DNA from: Coriaria nepalensis | Taxonomy: Eukaryota > Streptophyta > Magnoliopsida > Cucurbitales > Coriariaceae | Length of the DNA stretch: 64,000 nucleotides | Assembly (NCBI GenBank): GCA_027186245.1 | Contig: CP114498.1 | Location: 8,363,001 to 8,427,000, forward strand | Direction: 5' to 3' | Shown: positions 36,492 to 47,627 of the stretch, piece after piece | Layout of the letters: every line of letters begins with the position of its first letter | Numbering within the stretch: position 1 is the stretch's first letter | The notes under the pieces: generated by a model | Told to the model about the DNA's origin: nothing | Databases searched by the model: none | The model's input: only the letters and a program-made list of their open reading frames with translations | Translations under genes and position numbers: made by a program

Positions 36492-37385
36492 TTTTGGGTG
36501 GGCGGGTCCTACCGGAAACTTTTTGTCATTGCCAAGATCGATCCTCAACAACCGATTGGATTAGAGGGATTAGATAATGCAGAATTTTGTTTGATTAGGC
36601 GGCTTCCATCCTTTGGAATGATTCCCTTCAATTTTTTAACCTGTTTTAGAATAATGCAATGGAGCACTGCCATTTTGTTCCTTTCATGTTAGAATTTTGA
36701 TGGTGTTGTTATTCAGCTGTGTAATGAAGAGTGCGATTTGTTCTGCCTCTCCTGGCTGACTTTTTACCTGTATTCGCTCGGGGAATGGGGGGCTGATCTC
36801 ACACAATCGTGAGATATCAATCTAAATGGCTGTGAACTATTGGATTGGAAATCATTAAAATTTGTATGTGAGTTCAATCCAAATCTGGCTGCCTTGCTTT
36901 TTAAGCCTACGAACTTGCTTGTGTCGATTTTGCAGAGAAAAGTGTTCACTTTATCTTCGATTTGTAAAGTACTTTTTATTCAGTTAATCCAGCAGTAGGA
37001 TTCTGATATTCTTAAGATGCTTGCCATTCAAACTAAGCAAGGTATTGGGTTCTGTGAGATTGTGATTTGTGAGAATCTACTAGCCAAAACAAAAAAAAGA
37101 TTATGAGAATCTAAAATTTAAGTGCTCAAATTTCTGAACGATGAGATGTAAAATTGCAAAATTGATGGTAGAAAGAATCAAAAGGTTTTAGATTTGATGT
37201 TTTATAAATGCGCAATGGAAAGCCAATACAGTAGACTGCAAACAAATGAACAAATGGTGAAAACTTGATTTCAATTTTAATCTCCGATGGAACGAACAAC
37301 AGTACTATAGGTCAAAATCCTGTGGTTCGTATGGACCAATAATAAGAGAAAAACAATCACGAAATACAAATCGGAATAACTACAC
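36492..37385. other. Intergenic between convergent gene ends
   Basis: This holds the eIF2B delta 3' UTR and the 3' flank of the cytochrome b561 pseudogene. Nothing else is recognised. Confidence 0.5.
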
Positions 37386-38203
37386 CTACTCGATTGATCC
37401 TCTATGAACATCACCCTTGCCGTTAGCTGGCGAGACAAGTGCAAGAATAACAAAACCGCCTAGAGCTACAATGAAGATGCCGAGAGAGTGTTTACAATCA
37501 TAGCCCCATTTGAATAACGCGATATTACCTTGTTCACTTACAGAAATGTGAGTTTCTCTAGCATACCGGTAGTAGGAGTAGCAATAGCAAGTTCGTATAG
37601 ATAAACTCCAAAGAAAACATGCCATGGCAGCAAGGTTGCCCTGCTGTTGCGGGACCCACCTGGATACCGAAATGTCGCAAAACCTGCCACCCACTGTTCA
37701 TTTGATACGATTATGAAATATGAGGGATAATTGATTAGAGGGATGAGCTAATTTTTTGGTTTGAAAATTTTATAAGGAGAAGAAGGTGGGAATTCTGACA
37801 ACCTGGATGCCGAAAAGGAAATGCAGGCTAGACCAAGCCATGAATGCAGGCTGTAGAAGTTGTCAATGCTTTTGTCGTTGTGGGAATTTACAGCAGTCCA
37901 TAAGATGAAGGCAATAAACTGAAGTGTAAGGTGAACTAGTTTTTTCAAGCTTTTTGTTCCTGAAACTGTCTTGTATGCTAGCATGGCTGCATTATAACAT
38001 TAACATACAATCATTTCTTCTGACTGATCCATGCTTATCATCTAACTATATAAATTTCGTTCAAAATAGCGAGGTTTGTTCTAAGTTTAAGATCCCAAAG
38101 GTGGTCTCAGTCAAGAAATTTAATCGAAATTTTGCAAATAAAGTAGTAGAAATCAGATAGACTTCGAGAAGAAATGTATTACCTTCACCACCGGAATCGC
38201 CAT
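37386..38203 (-). pseudogene. Cytochrome b561 (ascorbate-dependent) pseudogene
   Basis: Minus-strand remnants are a start exon (38203-38183, MAIPVVK), a middle exon (37986-37804, LAYKTVSGTKSLKKLVHLTL to YSLHSWLGLAC) and a last exon (37693-37386, AGFATFRYPGGSRNSRATLL to GKGDVHRGSIE). Intact relatives are six-helix membrane proteins with two haems that move electrons from ascorbate across membranes. Lesions: the first helix region between start and middle exons is absent; several codons are gone from a helix before HNDK; one base is lost near the end of the middle exon (after LGLAC); and an in-frame TAA stands where Gln is expected in TFLxVNKV. Arg also replaces Trp in the FWYPGG-type motif. 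It is non-functional. Confidence 0.85.
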
Positions 38204-38322
38204 TACCGAAGCTTCTTCACCTCCGGATAGGTTCTCCAATGGCGGAATATTTTTTAGTCAAATAATTTTTGAGGGCTCTAAAAGTTTCTTTGATTTCCAA
38301 TCTCTGACTGGCTCGTCAGATT
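38204..38322. other. Short spacer
   Basis: This is the former promoter side of the cytochrome b561 copy. The hAT-like element starts at its end, so the insertion lies about 120 bp upstream of the old start codon. Confidence 0.4.
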
Positions 38323-39169
38323 AGAGGTGTCAAAATGGGTTGGGTTTTTGGCCCGGTCTGGGAGAAAAATTCGATCCTACGCCCGGCCCAGATACGGGCC
38401 TGTGCTTGGACAAATTTCCAAGCTCGAAGGGTCGGCTCAGCCCCGCCCGGCATACAAGCCCGGCTGGGCCTGGCCCGATTGGGCCCTGCTGGGCCTTGCC
38501 GGGCCTGCCTGAATAAATTTTAAAAAAAAATTTCTTAAATTTTTTTTTATTTTATCTCCCTCATAAAAATAATTTTTAAATTTTCCCTCCACTCGAATTT
38601 TTCCTATAAATATTCACTATTTCATTATAATTTTTTCTCATATTTTCTCACACGCTCTATTTCTCTCAATCTCTTATCTAATCTTCTAATAGTCTAATTT
38701 ATAATTAATCTTCATTCTTCTATAATCCATAGTTTTCATATTATTAATCTCAATATCTTATCTTTATTTCTTGTTATCTCTCTTATCTTTATTCCTTAAT
38801 TTCAAATAATCTCTCTTACTTTAATAATAATTTATTATGAATATTTTATTTAAAAAGAGTCGGGCCTATTTTAGACTCGGTAAGACTCGATCGAACCCGA
38901 CTCATTTTAAGCCCGGATGGACTCGAGATAAACTTAAAAGGTTTTCCGGGCCGGACCAATTTTAGGCCCGGTCGAATCAGACTCATTTTAAGCTTGGATG
39001 AGCTCGGGATAAACTCAAAGGACTTTTCGGGCCGGGCTCGAACATACGTTTTTAAAACGGGCCAAGCTCAGCTCGGCCTATTTTTTTATGGCCAAGCCCA
39101 ACCCGACCTTAAATAGTAAAAAACTTTGAAAGGGCCGGACCGAGCCAGATGATCCGTTTTGACACCTCT
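38323..39169. mobile_element. Non-autonomous hAT-like DNA transposon
   Basis: The block starts AGAGGTGTCAAAATGGG and ends CCGTTTTGACACCTCT, an inverted repeat of about 13 perfect bases with further similarity inside (GGCCCGG and GGGCCGG). The termini match the AGGGGTGTCAAAA class common in plant hAT-type elements. The inner 450 bp is AT-rich without coding capacity. CAGA appears just outside both ends (GTCAGATT and CAGACCAT), which may be a worn 8-bp target duplication. Confidence 0.65.
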
Positions 39170-40298
39170 CAGACCATAGCAAAGTGTGCTCGAGGAGACT
39201 GAAAAGTTTGGTTATACCGCTTATAACACCTATCCGCAACATGTCCTGGCTTTTTACAAATTTGACAAGGAGTGTAAGATCTCTTAGTTGGTGAATTTTT
39301 GGGCTTAGGAAAATGAGTGTGCTACATAGAGGTAGAATGCCCAGAGTTCATAAGAGGACTATGTGAGGGAAATGGGCCTTTTTGGTTTTGTGGGCCATTA
39401 ATAACATTATTATCACTAGGACCACTATAGCCCATGGGTGAAAGATGAAGTTGCCCGATAGTGAGGTGAAGGAGCATTAGATTTAAGTGGAGCATGAGGA
39501 GGCTTGAGAGTAATCCGCGATGGTGGCGCTTGAGAGAGAAGACCCATTGCCGGGAAGCCGGAGCCAGCAAGATCGGCCTGAGAAACGGCGTGGGTTAGGC
39601 CGAGTTGAGCTCCGTGGGTCAAGAGCAGGTCATGAAGTTCTTGAATTGACGGGCGGTCACCTGCGCGGGCATTTACGGCGGTGATGAGAGACTGGTATTC
39701 GGGTCCGACACCGGTGGTAAGAATCACATATCTTTCATCGTCAGAAACGGATTGCCCCATGGCAGCCAGAGCATCTGTCATGGTCTTGATTTCCGCCAGA
39801 AATTCTGTAACGGTGTGAGTTCCTCTTCTTTTCGATTGAAGTTGTAATCTGAGAAAATGTGCTCGAGTATCATTCGGGGCCGCGAATAACCTCTCGAGAG
39901 CAACACTTGAGAGAATCCATCCATCCAAGTGCTAATCGATCGCGGGCAGAGGTAATCCCAATAATTTGACTAGTCGCATGGTTGGCAACACTTGAGAGAA
40001 TCCATCCATCCATCCATCCATCGCGGGCAGAGGTAATCCCAATAATTTGACTAGTCGCATGGTTGGCAACACTTGAGAGAATCCATCCAAGTGTTAATCG
40101 ATCTCGTTGAATCCATGAATTATATGCTGGAGTTGGTGAGATTGTGGGGACTTCATCCTTCAATGTAGCGACGGTGGAGGGAGGAGAAGAATATGAACCG
40201 TCAACAATCAACATACCCAAGAAGGTCCTAGGCCCTAAGAAAAGGCGTAAATTTCGTCTTCCATATAAGGTAATTAGGTCCCTCAAGAACAGTCCCAA
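39170..40298 (-). mobile_element. Ty1/copia gag remnant
   Basis: On the minus strand, 40298-39425 reads as a copia gag (UBN2-type): TISPTPAYNSWIQRD and TLGWILSSVA, then after a duplication LERLFAAPNDTRAHFLRLQL, then FLAEIKTMTDALAAMGQSVS and DERYVILTTGVGPEY. Further downstream, at about 39275-39230, a zinc knuckle CQICKKPGHVADRC (CX2CX4HX4C) is still readable. Reverse transcriptase and integrase are not seen, so only the gag end survives. It abuts the hAT-like element. Confidence 0.85.
39941..40091. repeat. 81-bp tandem duplication with (ATCC)n
   Basis: The sequence beginning CGCGGGCAGAGGTAATCCC at 39941 starts again at 40022 and matches for about 65 bp, up to an ATCCATCC run of varying length. 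It lies inside the copia gag remnant and repeats the residues ILSSVANHATSQIIG. Confidence 0.9.
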
Positions 40299-41046
40299 TG
40301 GATGGTAAACTGTTAATATGAGGATGAATAGGGACGGTGAGGGAGGAGGACGAACTTGCCACTGACATAAGGAATAGAAAATGTTGGTATATTTGGTTGA
40401 GAGATCATTCTATTATATAGAAGGAACGGTCAGTATAATATAATGTTCACATTAAATCATGTTTACTTCACACTAAAAGGGACCATCGAAGCACAAAATT
40501 AGTGCATCATAGTTGACACGAGTGTGTAGTGCATAGTGCATGGTCACTTTGTAGTTTGAAAGAAAACAAAGGGGTCATGCTTCGAACCGAGACAAACAAT
40601 ATGAACTGCATATGAAATAACCAATTATAGCTAAAGAAATAAGAAACTTCTACTGAAGAAAACCAAAGAGAGTAAAAAGCTTCCAAAATTCCGATAAGAG
40701 GTGCAGGGCGTCTTTAAGTAGCTGAGAAGTGCTCGTTGCAGAGAGGTCATACAACGGTGATGATGCTATGATGATCTCTTGCCAGCATTATAGAACAGAG
40801 AAGAGCAAGGCAGAAGGTATGTGGAGACCAAGAAAAGTTTAATTCTCGGGCTCAGCTTCCACTACCTCGCACTAAACTGACAATATAATTCTCAAGCAAC
40901 TCTTGATGCGGTTCAAGAGTTTCATACACAATACCTTCAGATAACCGAATTAGGTCATCAAGTAGTAAGCATAAACAACTAGAAGTTGCCTCTATGTCTG
41001 CATGTAAAAAGAATAAACAGACTGCACCCAATTTAACAATCATCCC
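40299..41046. other. Intergenic / 3' flank of the methylesterase gene
   Basis: No further coding sequence is recognised. The right part is probably the 3' UTR of the minus-strand gene that follows. Confidence 0.45.
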
Positions 41047-44000
41047 TCAGAAAGGACTGATTACTCGTGCTAAACTCAACAATAGCTCTGGGACGAGCCG
41101 TCTTCTTGGAGGAGCTGTCACATCCTTCTCAAGAGCTTCTTTATCATCAGCATGTATCACAGAAAGTACATGGTCGAAAAGATCATCCTTGCCCCCTCTC
41201 AAAGGATCCTGAAAAGAGCTAAGAATCAACAGAGATATTCAGAAATATCTGTAATAACTACCTTCAACTGTATAATGATTCAACCATCTTGAAGCACTTT
41301 ACAAGTTATCAGAATCAATAAACATATGATTGCTTACCTGAAGAAACAAATCTGTATGAGTTTTACCCTTGTAAAGAATGAGTTCAGCTTGTGCACCGGC
41401 CTTTCGAAGAGTATCCACAAATGTCTTACTGCGCAACATATAAATTATCCCAATTTAAGCAAATGTATTAGTGAGGTTAAAAGATGGGTTTATAGGGTCT
41501 TGAAATTTCCTATATAATAACTTAAAGCATCACCCTTTTTCTTGGTCTTGTAAGTCATGGAATAGATACACATAATGAGGGGCAGGACATGCGTAAAACG
41601 GGAATTTGTCCATAATTGATTCCAAAAACATATAGAAGGCATAATATGCCATCAGAATTGCTATTTTTGAGCCTTGACAAAATTCCCCTAGCGTTTATGA
41701 TCGTTAAGAAGCATTTACTTGGACGTATTCCATGTTCCAGAGGAAGAGCTAACCTTGCATCTGGTGGTATAGAATAATCAGCAGTTCCATGGAAAAGTGT
41801 AATAGGAGGCAAGAGAGAAGCAGCATCTCTGACACTTGGGTCCTGTATTCTAACCTCAGGAGAAAAAAGCGGCAGCGACTTTTCACCTTCCATTATGCTG
41901 GAATAAATCACAACAGAAAGTAAAGTATATTGGTAAAAAAAAAAAATGATGATTAAATTAACAAATTTGGTAAGTACCTTAGAAAGAGGGAGCGATATAA
42001 TCCTCGGTTATGGAAGTGATCAACTAAATTAGTTAAGTTGTAACTGTTCAATGAATTGTGTAAGAAAATAATAATAATGAATGGTTTAGATCAGCTGAAA
42101 CAAATGCTGGCAATTCACCCGAAAAACTTCATAGATTCTTAATGAAGCAATAGATGAAAATTACCATCCTGATAAGCCAAAATAAGCATTTATCTGAGAA
42201 ACACTCCATGATAAGTCCTTTTCCGTCTCATATTCTTTAATTGCTTGCTCCAAGAGAGCACAAGCAGAAATATGTGCACCAGCTGATTGCCCCGTTAGAT
42301 AGATTCTAAACAGAAAATCAAATTTAAATCAAAATTAAGATAATCGGAACATGAGAAGGTGAGGGCTGGATCAAGAACATCAGTATATCACCTGTTAGGA
42401 TCACCCCCATAATCAGCTATGTTGTTGCAGACAAATGAGATCCCTTGAGAAGCATCTTTTACCATATCACTGACCGTACCCTGGGGAAAATTCCTGCATG
42501 GATATCATAGTTTGCTTAGCCTATGTCCATTTTATTAGGGTTTATCATACTGGCTGTTACATTCCTATATTCATCAATTTTTTATTAGGAAATCCAAAAT
42601 GGCCAAAACTGAAAGACGCACATTCCTGTTATAGTGAACACAGGTTGGACATGAAATTCAAGTATCAGACTCTAGGTCTTTCTTCGCTGAAAATGGAAAA
42701 ATATTAAACCAGAGACCTCAACATGCTAGTGCGTGAAAACCACTAACGGAAACAATTACCTGTAATCGATGCAGGCCACTATGATGTCCCTTTCTGCTAA
42801 ACGCAGTCCTAAAAGAGAACCCCATGCTTTGTACCTAAACCAGCAATTAACCTTATAAGATGTCAAAAAACATGACAATTTGGCATACTCAACTGTACGA
42901 AAGTAAGGAGCTGATGGTGTGAGAGAGCGGCAAAAATTATGGATCTTTTAATCACTACAATAAAACTATGGAACACACAGACCGACATAATACCGTGGAC
43001 CAAATTCATATGATTTGCTACCAAATGAAAAGAAAAAGTATTTTTTGTAGGAATGAAAATAAAAAATGTATTAGCTACATCAATAACATACCCAATAATC
43101 CAGGCTCCACCAGTTACAAATATTACAACTGGCTTTCCTCCATCAGTATTTCTAGATAAATACAAATCTAACCTACAAAATCACAGGCAAGAAAAAGAAG
43201 GGAGAAAAAAAAAGAACACTAGTTATACAGACACAATATACCAGCTGTATAAGTTATTGTAAAACCGGGAAGAAGAAAATTAAAGACGTACCTATTTCTT
43301 GGTTGATCACCATAAACTATACTCCGTCGTACCTGGCTTGAAAAGAAATAATAGTATGCAACTGTAGGAAGAAAAGAAGTAAATAACATGAGGGTGTTAC
43401 TTGTTAGAGTCCAGCAAAACCATATACCATAGGAAGATTCAAAGTCAAAAGATATGTATGCAACAAGCTAGACAAGTACCTCGTAGAAAACCAGGCATAA
43501 GTAGCATAGCATAACAAACCAGGGCAGTCAATCTTGTAATCCATCGGTAGCCTATCCTGAATGTAAGGAAGTGATCAATGACAAATGTATCTCAAGGAAA
43601 TCAAGGTCATCAAGACTGTATAATGGATAACTAAAAATGAAAAATTCAATATTTGATTACCATCTAAATTAGCATGATAGTAATTCTTGCAGTATGACAT
43701 TCTTCAACAGATTGAGTTGGAAAAAGGCAGGAGGAGAAAGTAAACTTACGCCACAACCAAACTGTTTGACTAAGCACACTTGTTTCTTAAGATAGGGGGG
43801 AGAAGAGAAACCTCTAGTAAAAAGAGAGTGAAAGAAAAATCCTTCCAATATTGACATCTTACCATGAAATTCATACATAAAAGACTTCCAATTAAATTCC
43901 GTCCTTAACCATTTTCCTACCTAACAAACAGAGCATAGATTTCAAACAAAAAGATCATGAAAAACTTCTACTATCTTACTGTCTGGCCAAACTAATTAGT

Positions 44001-44334
44001 AATTAAGCCTTTCCATGAATCGAATGTGCAGAGAGATAAGGAAAAGTAGCTCGTACCCAAGGTATCGGAGAAGAGTAAACGTAAGCCGAGTGATGAGATA
44101 GGTCTCAGCAGCGGCATGGCCTATATCTCGGCTAAAAGACAACTGACGCTTCGGCGGCCCAGGCTTTACGCCGCCGCTGGCACGCCGTCGCATCTGTTGG
44201 ATATTAATCCCCGTAGGATCACTAAGTCCTCGAGAAAGAAAAGGCGTAGCATCCTCATAATCCGTATCGTCGCCTGGAAACGACGAAACCGTTCGAAGCC
44301 GATCGACCTCCGCTACCTCCGTCAGCTGAGCCAT
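41047..44334 (-). CDS. ICME: Isoprenylcysteine alpha-carbonyl methylesterase (ICME/PCME)
   Basis: Eleven minus-strand exons: 44334-44057, 43556-43480, 43361-43292, 43172-43092, 42834-42760, 42493-42392, 42305-42165, 42043-41978, 41897-41754, 41428-41338 and 41208-41047. They total 1287 nt, 428 residues, all phases consistent. The enzyme removes the methyl ester from the C-terminal prenylcysteine of CaaX proteins, opposing the methyltransferase, on ER/Golgi membranes; in Arabidopsis it affects ABA signalling. The oxyanion region is VTGGAWIIG (not HGG), the nucleophile is Ser235 in GQSAG, the acid is probably Asp337 in GTADYSIP and the base His369 in GKTHTD. A hydrophobic segment ([13 protein letters not shown]) lies near residues 105-120. 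Length and the ending RLVPELLL...ISPF match Arabidopsis At5g15860. It appears intact. Confidence 0.95.
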
Positions 44335-45538
44335 CGACGGCCGATCAAAGATAACCCGCAAAGAAGATCTGATGAATCTCTCACTTGAAAACTGCTTTGT
44401 ATTTCTAGTAAATCCGGAGACTGGAATTCGTATTCTTTTTGGCGCAGTAATTTATGGTTCCCCCTACAGGGATCTTCTACCGATATATATATATATAAAG
44501 AACAGAATTGATTCGATTCGATTCGATTTTTAAATTCTTCTGGAAAGTGGATTCGCCATTGTTTCTGATTGTGAATTAGGTATTTTCTCGAGAAAGCTAG
44601 AGGGAAAAAAAAAAGAAAATATTGTGCGATTCTGAGTAACCAACCATCAACCCGTGCCAAACGCCTTTATTCCTTTTCCAGAAGCCAGCCTGTTTCGTCT
44701 TCTAATAGAATTTATATATATGGTTGTGACATTAATATAAATTGAATATATCTTATTATTATTATTATTATTATTCCAACCTTAAATCTTCAATATATAT
44801 ATATATATATATACATACACATAAAAGGTATTCAGATCCTCATTGCATTTACTCTTGGTCTAATAATTACCATCCACGAATGTGCAAAATTTAGGAGTGA
44901 CCAAAGTAGCAATGTAGTTTTCAATTCTTGAACCGAGTTTGTTTTCTGTTGGGACATGTAGTAGATCTAGATCGAGTGCTTGTCTGTAACCGTGTTTTCG
45001 ATCCAAACATCGAGAACCCGAGCAGTGCCATTGATGCCTACCTACAGACGCCTATGATGATCATTGATCAAGCAGACGAACATAACCTGCAATACAAGAA
45101 AGGAGCTTAGCATAAGGAAAAAAAAAACAAAACAAAAAACAAAAAAAAGAAAGAAAAAGCAATAGGCATGGAGGAGGCTTACTTTGAGATATCTCCATGG
45201 GATTAGCTTGCATAAGAGAATTGATACTTGATAGGCAAAGGCATGGAGATTAAGACATACCCCGGATTTGGCGGGAAACAGAATAGAGGTTTTTACAGTT
45301 ACAAAACTTACAGTGATAGAAACAGAATAGAGTTAGTGAGTTAGTTAGTTAGTTGTGCTTATTATGCTAGCGTTTCCGTTAAAACTGCCTAAAAGGTCCA
45401 AAACTCAGCCCATTGGTCTGGGCCCAACAAACCCATCCGGTATCGATCCAAAATTTAAACCCGCAGTGAAATCGGGTCTTCTTCTTCGCAGTTCGCAGTT
45501 CGATTCAACAGACAGACAGAGAGAGAGAGAGAGCAACA
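44335..45538. other. Intergenic between divergent genes
   Basis: Promoters of the ICME (minus) and golgin-like (plus) genes. It contains (TA)n at about 44481-44497 and 44794-44814 and (ATT)n at about 44757-44774. No other gene recognised. Confidence 0.45.
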
Positions 45539-47398
45539 ATGGATGGCTTGCTAGCATGGGCGGCAGACGTTGTAGGAGGTGGAGGGAACCAGATTGACAA
45601 AGGCGATGAGGCCGATTCGATCCCGATAATATTCACGCCGGAGCAGCAAATTTACGTTCGAGAGCTAAACCAGAAGGCAGCTTCTCTGAGCCGTTCGATC
45701 CAGGATCTACGGATGAGACTTCCGCCTCCTGATATCGCGCAACGCCTGCCTCACCTCCATGCTCATTCTCTTGCTTCTAATGCCGCTCTTGCTCTCCAAT
45801 TGAATTCTCACTCTTCCACCCGCCAACAGGTTCAGCTTCTTACCACACATTTTTTTCTCATCCACTTCATTTAATTTTTTTATGCTGATTTTGATCTATA
45901 TATCTTATATATGGTAGAGTTCTGCTTCATATTCTGGATTTCCTCTCTGCTATGAATTTGTTTCCTTGAAAAACTATCCTTTCTTTTTTCATTGTATTGG
46001 AAATTCAGTTTACAGAATATAGATTCCTGGATTGCTTGTGTTTTAAGTATATATGAGTGACTGCAAAATTTATGTGGTTTGTTGTAAGAGTGAGTGGCCA
46101 TTTTCATTTTAGGCTCAATTGAGAGAAGTGACACTGCAAGAAGAGAATGCTGCCCATGAAAAGGCTATATTGAATTGCGAGAATAAAATACAGGAGAAGA
46201 AGCAGGAGGCAGATTTACTCCTGAGAAAGTTAGAGGTGAGGGTTAAGGTTTCAAAAATCCAAATTCTAGATTCTTACATTATAATTGATTTATTTTTTCT
46301 GTGCTTCACTTTTTTGAAGGAAATGGCTGAAATTGAGAAGAACTTGAAAGATGAGTGGGCAAACGCACAGAGTAGTCTAGATAATAGTCAATCTGTTGAA
46401 TTCGGTGAATTGATTTTTGAGTCTAAAACCATAGCTGAAGCTGGGAAAGATATGGAAGAATCAAAATCAGCCTTTCTCGAGAAGTTAGAGAATAAGAAAA
46501 AAGACCTGGTCAATCATATTTTTTCTTAGATTCATAAATTCCTTCAGATTTTCCATTTTCTGTATTTTCATTGATTTTCATTTTTGTTCATCTCAGACTT
46601 CAATGGGGGATGTAGTTAAAGATTTAGAAGAAAAATGGGAAAAAATTCAGGATAGTGCGCTGAAGCAACCTTCTCCAGGTACTACATAACTTTATTTTTC
46701 TTAATTGCTCTCTGTACAGCACCCTTTTCAAGTACTATTCTGATATAGAGAATGATATAAAGATATAGTAGCCTCAAATTATATTTCTATACCCTCCATT
46801 ACTTTTCCTTTGTATTTTGGCCATTCATAATGGTGTACTATTTTTTCAACGGTGTGTTACTTGTATTTTGAAAATCAAGATTACATAATTGAAGTGATAA
46901 GTGTTTTATAATCTGGCTTGAACCACTTGTGCAGCCCAGAGAGAGAAGATGTTGGACAAACAACTTCACAGTCTAATCGAGCAACTAGCAGCAAAACAAG
47001 TCAGTTTCGATTCTCCATATGAGCAATATAGACTTTACTGCACCATTAACCTTTCCAGCTCCATTTCAATAAGAAAAATCCATTTAACGATTTTCCATTT
47101 TGTGTAGGCACAAGCTGAAGGGTTTGTCAATGAGATTCATTCGAAAGAGATGGAGCTCGAAAGATTAAACGGCTTATTAAGGAGGCTTGAAAGCAGTACT
47201 GCAAGAAATCGATTTGGAAGAAACACATCCAGTAGAGGTTCTTCTTCATCAGATTATCATTCTGACTCTCTTCAGAAGCTTCCTTCTTACACTGCTGGCC
47301 GGAGTGAAAGCCAGCAAAGGATCATGCTACTCAGGTCGGCTTTTGTGCTCTATATTCTAGCTTTGCATATCTTAGTCTTTATAAAAATTTCATTTTGA
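45539..47398 (+). CDS. Tail-anchored coiled-coil protein (golgin-like, At5g15880-like)
   Basis: Six exons, 45539-45829, 46113-46235, 46320-46508, 46597-46678, 46935-46999 and 47108-47398, join in frame to 346 residues. The N-terminus (MDGLLAWAADVV) is followed by a region with FTPEQQIYVRELNQKAASLS. The middle is largely coiled coil (EENAAHEKAILNCENKIQEK and DVVKDLEEKWEKIQDSALK), and after a Ser-rich hinge the last 20 residues form a hydrophobic tail (FVLYILALHILVFIKISF) ending at the stop. This C-terminal single membrane segment suggests post-translational insertion into the ER or Golgi. The family has been called golgin-like, but no function is established. It lies between ICME and TBL as I recall for Arabidopsis. 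Confidence 0.88.
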
Positions 47399-47627
47399 AG
47401 AAAGCCCAAGAATCCTTGCTGAATATTCTGTCACATTTTTTTTTTTTTTATTTTTACATATTTTGTATATCATAATTCTAGTCTATGACAATTTTAAAAT
47501 GTATATCACATAAAGACCCCTTCTTTATTGGGCTAGATCCCATCTTTTTATTGGGGAATAATCTTTTGAGTACAAGTTCATGTCTTCCAATACAAACAAA
47601 CATAATACTCACATATAGAAAATCTAG
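47399..47627. other. Short spacer between convergent genes
   Basis: The 3' ends of the golgin-like and TBL genes meet here. A T13 tract lies near 47438-47450. Confidence 0.5.
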
